Assembly: GCF_001969445.1 (NCBI RefSeq)
Contig: NZ_CP017297.1
Coordinates: 1,488,001 to 1,552,000 of the forward strand
DNA from: Brachybacterium sp. P6-10-X1
GTDB taxonomy: Bacteria; Actinomycetota; Actinomycetes; Actinomycetales; Dermabacteraceae
Reading direction: 5' to 3'
Length of the DNA: 64,000 nucleotides
Positions 35,041 through 43,383 of the stretch are shown here, one piece after another. The stretch's first letter is position 1. Every line of letters starts with the position of its first letter. The notes under the pieces were generated by a model. It made no database searches and was not told where the DNA came from. It saw only the letters and a program-made list of their open reading frames with translations. The translations under genes and the position numbers were made by a program.

Positions 35041-35117
35041 CCCGAGCCCCCTCGGGCCGGTCCATGACGACAGCTCCACCCGCGAGGGTGACCGCACAGT
35101 CCCACCCGCGAGGGTGG
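35041..35117 (+). other. Three small hairpins in the yajQ leader
   Basis: CCCGAG-CCCC-CTCGGG (35041-35056) is followed by CACCC-GCGA-GGGTG (35077-35090) and CCACCC-GCGA-GGGTGG (35102-35117). The last two share 14 bases and both carry a GCGA (GNRA) tetraloop. They end about 20 nt before the yajQ start. The rest of the 300-bp gap from tRNA-Tyr (34840-35139) shows no gene. Confidence 0.55.
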
Positions 35118-35139
35118 TGGCAGGAGGGAAGGACCCACC

Positions 35140-35628
35140 GTGGCAGATTCATCGTTCGACATCGTCAGCGAGCTCGACCGCCAGGAGATCGACAACGCCG
35201 TCAATCAGGCCATCAAGGAGGTGGGTCAGCGCTACGACTTCCGCGGCACCGGAGCGTCGGTCGCGCTCAGCGGCGACGAGATCGTCCTGACCGCCAATGC
35301 GCAGGAGCGGGTGCTCGCGGTGCTCGACGTCCTGCAGTCCAAGCTGATCCGTCGCGGGATCTCCCTGAAGGCGCTGGACGTCGGCGAACCGAAGCAGTCC
35401 GGGAAGGAGGTGCGTCTGGTGGCCGCCCTCAAGGAGGGCATCTCGACCGAGGACGCCAAGAAGATCTCGAAGCTCATCCGCGACGAGGCCCCCAAGTCGG
35501 TCAAGGCGCGCATCCAGGGTGAAGAGCTGCGGGTGTCCTCGAAGAGCCGCGATGACCTGCAGTCCGTCATCGCACTGCTGAAGGAGAAGGACCTGGACGT
35601 CGCGCTGCAGTTCACGAACTACCGCTGA
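35140..35628 (+). CDS. yajQ: YajQ family nucleotide-binding protein
   Basis: Encodes 162 residues, standard for YajQ. It starts [20 protein letters not shown] after GTG and contains [25 protein letters not shown], and ends [10 protein letters not shown], all family signatures. YajQ proteins have two ferredoxin-like folds; a Xanthomonas homologue binds cyclic di-GMP and acts as an effector, so such a role is possible but not shown here. GTG at 35140 has GGAGGGAAGGA upstream. Single-gene plus-strand unit ending at a hairpin shared with the opposing WXG100 genes. Confidence 0.94.
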   Translation: MADSSFDIVSELDRQEIDNAVNQAIKEVGQRYDFRGTGASVALSGDEIVLTANAQERVLAVLDVLQSKLIRRGISLKALDVGEPKQSGKEVRLVAALKEGISTEDAKKISKLIRDEAPKSVKARIQGEELRVSSKSRDDLQSVIALLKEKDLDVALQFTNYR

Positions 35629-35693
35629 CGAGAAGCGCTGCACGCGGCCGACGGCGCCCGGGTGCTCGCGGTGCCGGCACCCCGGGCACGGCG

Positions 35694-35728
35694 AAGGCCC
35701 CGTCCCCACCAACGGGGAACGGGGCCTT
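35694..35728. terminator. Bidirectional terminator, copy 1
   Basis: AAGGCCCCGT pairs with ACGGGGCCTT and inner CCCC with GGGG (one bulged A) around a 6-nt loop. It lies between yajQ and the convergent WXG100 pair and is part of the duplicated block. Confidence 0.8.
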
Positions 35729-35765
35729 CACATCGCCGATCAGTAGATCGCCGCGCGATCGACGA

Positions 35766-36035
35766 TCACTGCTTGTTCGAGGTGGTGTCCTGCTCCTCAG
35801 CATGCTCGTTCAGCTTGTCCGAACGACGCTGGAAACCCTCGATCAGACCCGTCACCGGACCGGAGACGAACGAGTTCCACTCATCCAGATACGCATCGTA
35901 GTCCGGGCCGACCCACTCGACCGAGGTGACCACGCTCGACACGGCGTCGATCGCATCGAGAATCTGCGAGCCCGACTCATTGATCGCACTCGCGACCTCG
36001 CGCCCCTCATCCGGATTCATACCCTTGAAAGCCAT
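35766..36035 (-). CDS. WXG100 family T7SS protein (pair 1, second gene)
   Basis: Encodes 89 residues. Two amphipathic helices flank the turn VEWVGPDYD, whose W-x-G defines WXG100/EsxA-like proteins; these are small helical hairpins exported as dimers by type VII secretion. No signal peptide. ATG at 36035 is preferred to a GTG one codon earlier because of the GAGGGG spacing. The tail is hydrophilic and lacks the YxxxD/E export signal, which the partner also lacks. It follows the first WXG100 gene of the pair by 56 bp. Protein-identical to the product of 36812-37081. Confidence 0.88.
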   Translation of the reverse strand: MAFKGMNPDEGREVASAINESGSQILDAIDAVSSVVTSVEWVGPDYDAYLDEWNSFVSGPVTGLIEGFQRRSDKLNEHAEEQDTTSNKQ

Positions 36036-36091
36036 CACAAACCCCTCACCAAAAAATCAGAAAAGAAAACAAGAAAGACGCGCGCCAGAAC

Positions 36092-36352
36092 TCAGGCGGA
36101 CGCCTCACGCTGAGCGTTCGCATTCCGCGACGCACGATCCGCGAGCTCCGTGGTCTGCTGCACCAGCTGATCGACCAGCTGACCGAGCTCACCTTCGAAC
36201 TCGCTCACGTACTGATCCCGATCCTCACCGGTCCAATCCAGCTCCGACACACGCCCCTGAGCCTTCGAGTAGATCTGACGAACCTGCTCACCGGCCTCGG
36301 TGATCTGAGTACCCATCTGCTCGACGGCCTCCGGATTCATGCCCTTCTTCAT
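36092..36352 (-). CDS. WXG100 family T7SS protein (pair 1, first gene)
   Basis: Encodes 86 residues with the turn ELDWTGEDRD (W-x-G) between two helices. ATG at 36352 is chosen for its GGAGG ribosome binding site; a Met four codons upstream is less likely. It probably forms a heterodimer with the protein of the next gene (35766-36035), as EsxA/EsxB-type pairs do. A Ser/Ala-ended C-terminus without YxxxD/E is seen. The 56-bp spacer to the next gene is strikingly T-rich. Protein-identical to the product of 37138-37398. Confidence 0.88.
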   Translation of the reverse strand: MKKGMNPEAVEQMGTQITEAGEQVRQIYSKAQGRVSELDWTGEDRDQYVSEFEGELGQLVDQLVQQTTELADRASRNANAQREASA

Positions 36353-36452
36353 GGTGTCCTCCATGTCGTGGTAGTCAACATCTCCACCCATCAGAGCCGA
36401 ACTCCACGACCACCGGCCGCTTCCTCGTCCCCATCCTCCAGGTGATGACCCC

Positions 36453-36458
36453 ACACTA
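36453..36458 (-). promoter_or_regulatory. Probable -10 (TAGTGT) of WXG100 pair 1
   Basis: TAGTGT on the minus strand lies about 100 nt before the first start codon, exactly at the edge of the duplicated block; copy 2 keeps it at 37499-37504. Upstream sequences differ, so the -35 regions differ between copies. Confidence 0.4.
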
Positions 36459-36739
36459 GACCGACCGTCCCACCCTGACCATGGGGACAACTCCCCATCG
36501 CCCTCCCCACCCCGAATATCGCCTCTTTCACCAGGTCACCCTGGCTTTCGATGCTGGGAGCGACTGTGGACGACGCGGAACTCGGCCGCCGAACGCCCCG
36601 CCGCGGGCATCTCCCGGGCCGGACGGGCCCCTCCGCAGTGCGGCGATGGCCGACCGGCTGACCGCACCGGTCGACGACCTCCGGACCGCGCGCACCGCCG
36701 TGCCCGGGTGCTCGCGGTGCCGGCACCCCGGGCACGGCG

Positions 36740-36774
36740 AAGGCCCCGTCCCCACCAACGGGGAACGGGGCCTT
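36740..36774. terminator. Terminator, copy 2
   Basis: Exact copy of the hairpin at 35694-35728, here downstream of WXG100 pair 2. It should separate transcription of the two pairs. Confidence 0.75.
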
Positions 36775-36811
36775 CACATCGCCGATCAGTAGATCGCCGC
36801 GCGATCGACGA

Positions 36812-37081
36812 TCACTGCTTGTTCGAGGTGGTGTCCTGCTCCTCAGCATGCTCGTTCAGCTTGTCCGAACGACGCTGGAAACCCTCGATCAGACCCGTCA
36901 CCGGACCGGAGACGAACGAGTTCCACTCATCCAGATACGCATCGTAGTCCGGGCCGACCCACTCGACCGAGGTGACCACGCTCGACACGGCGTCGATCGC
37001 ATCGAGAATCTGCGAGCCCGACTCATTGATCGCACTCGCGACCTCGCGCCCCTCATCCGGATTCATACCCTTGAAAGCCAT
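36812..37081 (-). CDS. WXG100 family T7SS protein (pair 2, second gene)
   Basis: Encodes 89 residues identical to the product of 35766-36035, with the same WVG turn and the same ATG-with-GAGGGG start. Identity at the DNA level through coding and spacer sequence shows recent duplication or ongoing gene conversion. It is expected to be secreted with the 86-residue partner encoded just upstream. Confidence 0.88.
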   Translation of the reverse strand: MAFKGMNPDEGREVASAINESGSQILDAIDAVSSVVTSVEWVGPDYDAYLDEWNSFVSGPVTGLIEGFQRRSDKLNEHAEEQDTTSNKQ

Positions 37082-37137
37082 CACAAACCCCTCACCAAAA
37101 AATCAGAAAAGAAAACAAGAAAGACGCGCGCCAGAAC

Positions 37138-37398
37138 TCAGGCGGACGCCTCACGCTGAGCGTTCGCATTCCGCGACGCACGATCCGCGAGCTCCGTGGT
37201 CTGCTGCACCAGCTGATCGACCAGCTGACCGAGCTCACCTTCGAACTCGCTCACGTACTGATCCCGATCCTCACCGGTCCAATCCAGCTCCGACACACGC
37301 CCCTGAGCCTTCGAGTAGATCTGACGAACCTGCTCACCGGCCTCGGTGATCTGAGTACCCATCTGCTCGACGGCCTCCGGATTCATGCCCTTCTTCAT
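37138..37398 (-). CDS. WXG100 family T7SS protein (pair 2, first gene)
   Basis: Encodes 86 residues identical to the product of 36092-36352, with the WTG turn and the GGAGG-preceded ATG. A second -10 box (37499-37504) lies upstream, so pair 2 can be transcribed on its own. Upstream of that lies a 14-bp minisatellite and then the small gene at 37659-38141. Confidence 0.88.
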   Translation of the reverse strand: MKKGMNPEAVEQMGTQITEAGEQVRQIYSKAQGRVSELDWTGEDRDQYVSEFEGELGQLVDQLVQQTTELADRASRNANAQREASA

Positions 37399-37533
37399 GG
37401 TGTCCTCCATGTCGTGGTAGTCAACATCCCCACCCATCAGAGCCGAACTCCACGACCACCGGCCGCTTCCCCGTCCCCATCCTCCAGGTGATGACCCCAC
37501 ACTAAGCGCGGCTCCCGCAGCGGTCGATGGGGA

Positions 37534-37603
37534 GAACTCCCCGTGCCGAACTCCCCGTGCCGAGCTCCGCGTGCCGAGCGCCCTGTGCCGAGCTCCCCGT
37601 GCC
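37534..37603. repeat. Five tandem 14-bp repeats
   Basis: Units start at 37534, 37548, 37562, 37576 and 37590, with consensus GAGCTCCCCGTGCC and a few substitutions. Non-coding, between WXG100 pair 2 and the 160-residue protein gene. Confidence 0.85.
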
Positions 37604-37658
37604 GGCCCCTCCGGTGCGGCGTCCCGGGCCGGGCCCAGGTCCGGCCCGGTTCCCGTGG

Positions 37659-38141
37659 TCAGCTCAGGTCGATGCTCACCGAGTCCTGGATGGTGCGGAC
37701 CACCTCGATCTCGTCCTCGGCCGACTCCGCCCCGCAGCTGCCGACGATCTCCAGCACGTCCATCGCGACTCCCCCGCGATCCAGGACGGCGTACCGGGCG
37801 GCCTGCACCACGGTGGGCCGGCCGGGCTGGGTGTAGCCGTACTCGCTGGCGATCCAGGAGGTCCCCTCGACCTCGATCTCGCCGGTGCCGAGCTCCTCGA
37901 GCTCGGGGAGTGTCGCCTTGCGCTGCTCGAGACCTGCCCGGGCCGCCTCGAGGGTGAAGTCGGGGCCGAAGCGCTGCACGGTCACGACCACGTTCGCACG
38001 GAACCGCCCGTCCGTCCGGGGCTGGGCGACGGCCAGCTGGACTCCTGGGACCATCAGCGTCTCCCAGTCGTCCGGGACCTCGACGGCGACCCGGGGCGGA
38101 CCGGGGAAGTCCGCGCTCGGGTACGAGATGCGCTGGGCCAT
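37659..38141 (-). CDS. T7SS-linked protein of unknown function (LpqN/DUF1795-like?)
   Basis: Encodes 160 residues with no signal peptide, lipobox or membrane helix. The pattern VAVEVPDDWETL, VNVVVTVQRF-like (here ANVVVTVQRF), a later GTSWIASEY and AARYAVLDRG suggests the alpha/beta Mog1/PsbP-like fold of LpqN/DUF1795 proteins, but this is by eye only. Two Cys/Glu-rich turns near the end (GSCGAESAEDE) are distinctive. ATG at 38141 has GGAGGAA upstream. Lying among WXG100 genes it may be a chaperone, adaptor or substrate of the secretion system; function not known. Confidence 0.6.
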   Translation of the reverse strand: MAQRISYPSADFPGPPRVAVEVPDDWETLMVPGVQLAVAQPRTDGRFRANVVVTVQRFGPDFTLEAARAGLEQRKATLPELEELGTGEIEVEGTSWIASEYGYTQPGRPTVVQAARYAVLDRGGVAMDVLEIVGSCGAESAEDEIEVVRTIQDSVSIDLS

Positions 38142-38198
38142 GTGAATTCTCCGTTCCTCCCACGGGTGACGGCGACAAAGATATCAGGGACGACGAAT

Positions 38199-38222
38199 GC
38201 CCGGACGGAATTCCGTCCGGGC
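38199..38222 (-). terminator. Perfect 24-bp palindrome downstream of a WXG100 gene
   Basis: GCCCGGACGG-AATT-CCGTCCGGGC forms a 10-bp stem with an AATT loop between the WXG100 gene at 38274 and the next minus-strand gene. A second hairpin, GCGGTC-GCGA-GACCGC (38231-38246), lies beside it. Likely terminator or attenuator. Confidence 0.65.
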
Positions 38223-38273
38223 TTCCGTGCGCGGTCGCGAGACCGCTTCGGCACCTCGATGCGTGGCGTCGTC

Positions 38274-38543
38274 TCAGCTCGTGGAGGCCGCCTCCTGCTC
38301 GGCGGCGTTGCGGTCGGCCGTCTCCCCCAGCTCGTGCACCGAATTCATGATCTGCTGCAGGGCGGGGACCATCTCCCCGGACCACTGGCCGCGGAAGCGG
38401 TCCGCGTCGGGCCCGGTCCAGTCGACCCCCTCCAGGCCCGAGGTGAGCTCCTGCTCGATCCGCGTGATCTCGTCGGCGGCCTCGCGCAGCTGGCCCGACA
38501 TCCGGCGGACCTCTTCGACGTTCATACCCTTCGTGGCGTTCAC
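38274..38543 (-). CDS. WXG100 family T7SS protein (third type)
   Basis: Encodes 89 residues from a GTG at 38543 with AAGGGGAA upstream. Two helices flank GVDWTGPDADRF, the W-x-G turn. It shares the KGMN start with the other WXG100 proteins here (ATKGMNVEE) but otherwise differs. It is the WXG100 gene nearest the secretion ATPase gene, which ends 207 bp upstream. It may homodimerise or be the core secreted component needed for export of the others; this is inference. Confidence 0.86.
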   Translation of the reverse strand: MNATKGMNVEEVRRMSGQLREAADEITRIEQELTSGLEGVDWTGPDADRFRGQWSGEMVPALQQIMNSVHELGETADRNAAEQEAASTS

Positions 38544-38750
38544 GGTGGGTTCCCCTTCCTGCTCTCTCGCGACGGCACCCGTCGGGTGCACCGGCCATCC
38601 GTCGTGTTCGACATCCACACTGTAGAGCGGATGGACAGGCCGGACCATGGGGAGGAGTCCCCATGGGGATAACTCGCCGGAGGGTGCCGGATGCTTCGTC
38701 CGCAGGCGGCGCCGGCGCACCATGAGCGCGCGGGCGCGGTCCCCGAGGGG

Positions 38751-41700
38751 TCAGCCGGTGATCTGTGCGACCTGCAGTTTCATGGCGCGACCGCTGTGGA
38801 TCAGGAATCCGCGGCCGGCCGGGAAGTCCGCACGACGGATCCTCCCCAGGCTGGTCCCCAGCAGGGTATCGCCGTCCATGTCGCCGGGCTGGAGCAGCAG
38901 TCCGCGCCGTCCGGCCTTGAACGGCTGGGCGAGCACGTACGCCTGCGACCACGATGCGGATTCGTTCTCGCCGACGACGAACTGTCCCTCCCGGGTGCAG
39001 GCTCGGATCAGCTTGTCGAGATCGTTCTCGACGCCGCTGCCGGTGAAGTCGGTGACGCCGTCGATGAACAGGGCCAGGCGCCCTTCGCCGACAGCGCCGG
39101 ACTCGATGGTCTGTCGCAGTTGGGCGGCGAGCTCGCGGACGGTCTCCGGGTCCGAACCCTCCACGTCCCATACCGGCAGGCCGGTCAGTGGAGTGCGGCG
39201 GGAGGAGAACCGCACCAGGCGCATCGGGGTCTCCATCGCCTTCAGGCCCGAGGCGATGGTCAGCATGGCGGTGGTGCGCCCCGAGCCCATGGGGCCGGTG
39301 ACCATGAACGCCCCGCGCGGTTCGACGGTGATCTCGGCGAGCGTCTCGTCGGCCAGTCCCAGCACGGGGCGACCGTCGATCACGGGGCGCAGCTGCGAGA
39401 ACTCCACCCGTTCGGGCAGACGCCGAATCTCCGGCGCCTCGGGGACCCCGGCCCGGCGCATGGCCCGGGCGAGCTTGGAGACCTCCCTGGACTGGATGGC
39501 GACGTTCGCGTCCCCGCCGTGCACGGCCACCTGCATCTCGTGTCCGGCCAGGATCGCGCGTCCGGCCGGCGAGTTGCCGTCCAGCACGTCCTTGGGCTCG
39601 CCGAACCCGGCGTAGTCGTCGACGTTGGACATGCGATGGATGAGCCGGCGCTGGATCGAGGAGCCCAGCGAGGTGGGGATCGCGCTGGGACGGTCACCCG
39701 TGACGATCACGTGCACGCCCACCTGACGGCCGTCGGTCGCGATCTGCACGAAGGCCGTGAACCATTTGGACAGGCTCGAGTAGTCGTAGGCCTCACGGAA
39801 GGCCGCCATGCCGTCGACCAGCAGCAGGATGCGTGGGACGTCCGGTATGCCGGAGAGCTCACGGTACTCCGCCACCGACCCGGCGCGGACCTTGGCGAAG
39901 TCCCGCGCACGGTCGTCGATCATCTCGCGCAGGGTGCGCAGCAGGCGGATCACCCGCTCCTCGTCGTCACCGTCGACGATCGAACCGACGTGCGGCAGCT
40001 CCTCGAGCATCGTCAGGCCCGACGCCCCGAAGTCGAGACCGTAGACGTGGACCGGACCGCCGCGCACCGTCGACGCCGCGGAGATCGCGATCGTGCGCAG
40101 CGTGGTGGACTTGCCGGAGCCGCCGGTGCCGTAGACAGCCATGTTGCCGTCCCGGTCCGGGTAGTAGGAGACAGTGGGCTGGGCCTGGTCCTCCGGGACG
40201 TCCATGACGCCCATGAGCAGTTCTTCGTCGGTGCGCCGGGTGGGCAGCCGCGACAGGTCGTAGGCATCGGCGAGCTCGGACAACCAGGGTTTGCGCGGGG
40301 CGGGGACCCCGGCCTGCTCGGCCGCACCGATGACCGTGTGGACCACGCGGGAGATGTCATTGGGGCCGGGGTCCGTGACCTCCTTGGTGGGTGGGGCGGG
40401 GATGTCCCACTGCTCGCCGGTGCCGAAGTCCTTCTCGACGATGTCGATGCGGGCCCGCTCGGGCTCGTCGGTGGTCCAGCCGCCCGCGTACCCGGTCTGG
40501 AAGGTCGCGATCCGCCCCGGGCCGGTCTTGGCGGCGGCGCGGCCGGGGATGCTCGGGTCGAAGTGGGCGGCCATCTTGTCCCCGAGGATGTCCTTGGAGT
40601 CCGCCTCGTCGGCCATCCGCAGCGCGATGCGTAGGTTCGTGTTGGCGCGCAGGTTGTCCTTGATGACGCCGGCGGGACGTTGGGTGGCCAGGATCAGGTG
40701 CAGCCCCAGCGAGCGGCCGCGGGCGGCGACGTCGACGACCCCGTCGACGAACTCGGGGATCTCCTTGGCCAGCGCCGCGAACTCGTCGACGATGATGATC
40801 AGGCTGGGCGGCGTCTCCGGGTCGCCGGTGCGCTCCAGCGATACCAGGTCCTTGGCCTTCTTGCGGTTCAGCAGGTGCTCGCGGTACTGCAGCTCGGCGC
40901 GCAGCGAGGTCAGAGCCCGGCGCACCAGGTGCTGGGAGAGGTCCGTGACCAGGCCGACGGCATGGGGCAGCTCGACCGCGTCGGCGAAGGCGGCGCCGCC
41001 CTTGTAGTCCACGAACAGGAACGTCACCCGGTCCGGGCTGTGGGCGGTGGCCATGCCCATCACCCAGGCCTGCAGGAACTCCGACTTGCCGGCACCGGTG
41101 GTGCCGCCCACCAGTGCATGCGGCCCGTTGGTGCGCAGGTCGAGGTGGTAGGCGTCCTGACCGTTGTGGCCGATCAGGCCCCGCAGGTTCGCGTCGTGCT
41201 TGAGCCGCTGCGGCTCGGACCCGTCGCGCGGGATCAGGGAGTTGTTCTCCTTCCACCGCTCGATGATGTAGCCCGGGTCCTCGGCCATCGCCATGCCGCC
41301 GAGTTTGAGATAGGAGATGGCGCGAGGCAGGTCCGAGTCGTCGTCGATCGGCACGCCCGCGTCGACCACCGGGGAGAGGTGCCGCGCGACGCCGGCGGCG
41401 ACCTCGACGGAGACGGTCTCGACGGCCACCGGGTAGAACCGCTCCCCCAGGCGCACGTGTCCGGCGCTGGCACCTTCCACGGCCTCCTCGACGGCGACGT
41501 AGGTGCGGCAGGCGGCAGGCAGCGCCGCGACGTTCGAGGCGCACCAGATCACGTGCACGCCCACGTCGGGTCCGCGCTCGGCGATGCGCACCAGGCGGGC
41601 GCGGTCGACGGGGGCGTCGTCCTCGATCACCACGACGAGGTTCGGGGTCGCGGGCTCCGGGGGGATCTCCGGCTCCGCCGTGATGTCCGGCGTCATCGGG

Positions 41701-43214
41701 GTGCGCAGCGCGGCCGGGGCGTCGCCGGAGCGCTGGGCGATCAGCTCCTCGATCCGGGCGAGCAACGAGGTGCAGCGGCCCGGGGTGTCGGCGAGGTGGT
41801 CCCCGGGCAGCGGCGAGTGCGGGCTCGAGGTGTGCGGCAGCCACTTCAGCCACTCCCACATGCTGCGGCTGGAGCGCGAGGTGATCCCAGCGATCGCCAT
41901 CTCCGCCGGCGAGTGCAGGGAGAACATCTGGGTGACGATGCCACGGGCCACGCCGTCGGCCTCCTGTCCGCCGCCGGCGACGCCGATGTTGCCGGCGTAG
42001 CGCAGCTGGGCGGAGATCGGCACCCCCGCGATCATCCTGTACTCCTCATGCATGTCGTCGAGCATGTCGTAGTACTTGGGGATCGCGTCGTTCTCGGCAG
42101 GCATCTCGATGCCCACGCGGGACTCCGCCACGCCGAGGCCGAGGCGCACGGTGGCGAAGGCGTTGTGCTCGGGCCGGTGCGTCCACAGCAGACGCCCCAG
42201 GCGGAAAGCCGCATCGACCGTGTCCGCCGCCGACGGTGTCTCGACCAGTCGCACCGCGCGCTCCAGGTCCTGGGCCGCGGTGACCCGTCGTTTCAGGGAG
42301 GCGAGCCCGTCCTCGAAGTTCTTGATCTGCTGCTCGAGCTGCTTCTTCTGCTGGAACTTGCGGTTGAGGTACCCGGCGGTGGCCATCATCGGCATCATGA
42401 ACACGAACATGAGCGAGAAAGGGCTGCGGGTGATCGAGAACATGAGTCCGCCCATGAGGACCGGGGCGAACATCATGAAGATCGGGAAGAACTGCGGACT
42501 CGGTTCCTTCGGCGGCGTCGGGGACTTCAACGGCCGATAGGGGAAGCGGGGCACCACGCGCGGGGAGCGGTTGAACTCGACCACCGGGGAGCTCGGTGCG
42601 GTCCCGCCCAATCGATGCAGGGCGATCACCGAGAAGGTGGTCTGGCCGATCAGGACCGTGTCGGCCGGACCGATCACGGCGCGCTGGACCTGCTCGCCGC
42701 CGATGACGACGCCGTTGGAGGACTCCAGGTCGACGATCTCGATCGCGTCACCGACGTTGATGCGGGCATGGCGTTTCGAGAGCATCGGGTCAGCGATACG
42801 GATGTCGAGGTCGCCTTCGCGGCCGACGACGCTCGAGCCGCTGGGCAGCGGGAACTCACGCCCGGCCTCGGGCCCGGAGAGCACCCGCATCAGGGCCACC
42901 GCCGCCCCGCGGGACTCGGAGCGGGTGGCGTACTCCTGGGAGGAGCGCGCGATCGAGACGACGCTGCCGGAGCGCAGCCCGGCCTGGATCAGGTCGATCT
43001 CGCGGTCCAGGGACCGCACGCCGTTGGCGCCCGGCCCGGCGCCGGGGTCCTGGACCTGCAGGGTCAGTCCGTCCGGGGCCTCGACGTCGTCACGCAGCGG
43101 ATCGGCCAGATACAGCGCGTTGGCCACATCGGCCACGGACGCCGTGGCGTCCGCCGTGACCTCGAGATCCGTCAGCCGGTCCTCGGGCCTGCGCAGCGTG
43201 AGCTTGATGCGCAT
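38751..43214 (-). CDS. eccC: Type VII secretion FtsK/SpoIIIE ATPase with N-terminal FHA domain (EccC/EssC type)
   Basis: Encodes 1487 residues. Order: ubiquitin-like N-terminal region (1-55), FHA domain (about 106-198, with SSVVGREGDLDI, LSKRHARI and LESSNGVVIGG), two membrane helices (about 241-282), then three ATPase modules. Walker A is GTTGAGKS (Lys710) in the first, GTGGSGKST (Lys1035) in the second and GPMGSGRT (Arg1313) in the third, so the third is degenerate. FtsK/SpoIIIE motor of type VII secretion. A two-helix single chain preceded by FHA is closer to Firmicutes EssC than to mycobacterial EccC. ATG at 43214 has GGGGGAGGA upstream. Confidence 0.92.
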   Translation of the reverse strand: MRIKLTLRRPEDRLTDLEVTADATASVADVANALYLADPLRDDVEAPDGLTLQVQDPGAGPGANGVRSLDREIDLIQAGLRSGSVVSIARSSQEYATRSESRGAAVALMRVLSGPEAGREFPLPSGSSVVGREGDLDIRIADPMLSKRHARINVGDAIEIVDLESSNGVVIGGEQVQRAVIGPADTVLIGQTTFSVIALHRLGGTAPSSPVVEFNRSPRVVPRFPYRPLKSPTPPKEPSPQFFPIFMMFAPVLMGGLMFSITRSPFSLMFVFMMPMMATAGYLNRKFQQKKQLEQQIKNFEDGLASLKRRVTAAQDLERAVRLVETPSAADTVDAAFRLGRLLWTHRPEHNAFATVRLGLGVAESRVGIEMPAENDAIPKYYDMLDDMHEEYRMIAGVPISAQLRYAGNIGVAGGGQEADGVARGIVTQMFSLHSPAEMAIAGITSRSSRSMWEWLKWLPHTSSPHSPLPGDHLADTPGRCTSLLARIEELIAQRSGDAPAALRTPMTPDITAEPEIPPEPATPNLVVVIEDDAPVDRARLVRIAERGPDVGVHVIWCASNVAALPAACRTYVAVEEAVEGASAGHVRLGERFYPVAVETVSVEVAAGVARHLSPVVDAGVPIDDDSDLPRAISYLKLGGMAMAEDPGYIIERWKENNSLIPRDGSEPQRLKHDANLRGLIGHNGQDAYHLDLRTNGPHALVGGTTGAGKSEFLQAWVMGMATAHSPDRVTFLFVDYKGGAAFADAVELPHAVGLVTDLSQHLVRRALTSLRAELQYREHLLNRKKAKDLVSLERTGDPETPPSLIIIVDEFAALAKEIPEFVDGVVDVAARGRSLGLHLILATQRPAGVIKDNLRANTNLRIALRMADEADSKDILGDKMAAHFDPSIPGRAAAKTGPGRIATFQTGYAGGWTTDEPERARIDIVEKDFGTGEQWDIPAPPTKEVTDPGPNDISRVVHTVIGAAEQAGVPAPRKPWLSELADAYDLSRLPTRRTDEELLMGVMDVPEDQAQPTVSYYPDRDGNMAVYGTGGSGKSTTLRTIAISAASTVRGGPVHVYGLDFGASGLTMLEELPHVGSIVDGDDEERVIRLLRTLREMIDDRARDFAKVRAGSVAEYRELSGIPDVPRILLLVDGMAAFREAYDYSSLSKWFTAFVQIATDGRQVGVHVIVTGDRPSAIPTSLGSSIQRRLIHRMSNVDDYAGFGEPKDVLDGNSPAGRAILAGHEMQVAVHGGDANVAIQSREVSKLARAMRRAGVPEAPEIRRLPERVEFSQLRPVIDGRPVLGLADETLAEITVEPRGAFMVTGPMGSGRTTAMLTIASGLKAMETPMRLVRFSSRRTPLTGLPVWDVEGSDPETVRELAAQLRQTIESGAVGEGRLALFIDGVTDFTGSGVENDLDKLIRACTREGQFVVGENESASWSQAYVLAQPFKAGRRGLLLQPGDMDGDTLLGTSLGRIRRADFPAGRGFLIHSGRAMKLQVAQITG

Positions 43215-43383
43215 CCGTCGTCCTCCCCCTGGCGGGCTCCTCGCCCGTCCTCCCGGGCCGTCCAGCCCGGACGGCCCGCTCCATCATCGTGTGTCGTTGG
43301 ACCGGTCCGGAACGGCCGGTCGATCAGTCCGTGCAGATCGGCCCCGGACTGTGGGCCCTCGTCCCCGGACGGAGCTGGTCAGT

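Larger units (their letters stand above)
35656..36458. repeat. Tandem duplication unit, copy 1 (803 bp; partner at 36702-37504)
   Basis: This block recurs at 36702-37504, 1046 bp away. I find two mismatches (36383 T versus 37429 C; 36425 T versus 37471 C), both outside coding sequence. It spans a terminator, two WXG100 genes and a -10 box. Sequence identity stops sharply at both ends. Confidence 0.93.
36353..36811. other. Spacer between the two WXG100 pairs
   Basis: No gene is supported in these 459 bp. The right part of copy 1 (to 36458) holds the leader of pair 1, bases 36459-36701 are unique to this spacer, and copy 2 begins at 36702 with the second terminator. Short open frames through it lack ribosome binding sites and family similarity. 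Confidence 0.6.
36702..37504. repeat. Tandem duplication unit, copy 2
   Basis: Second copy of the 803-bp block at 35656-36458, same orientation. Coding sequences of both WXG100 genes are unchanged between the copies. The two copies are separated by 243 bp of unrelated DNA. Confidence 0.93.

Noticed and set aside
36360..36400. TTGACT-like -35 box near WXG100 pair 1
   Set aside because: It lies within the leader, downstream of the better -10 box and only about 20 nt before the start codon; no matching -10 follows.
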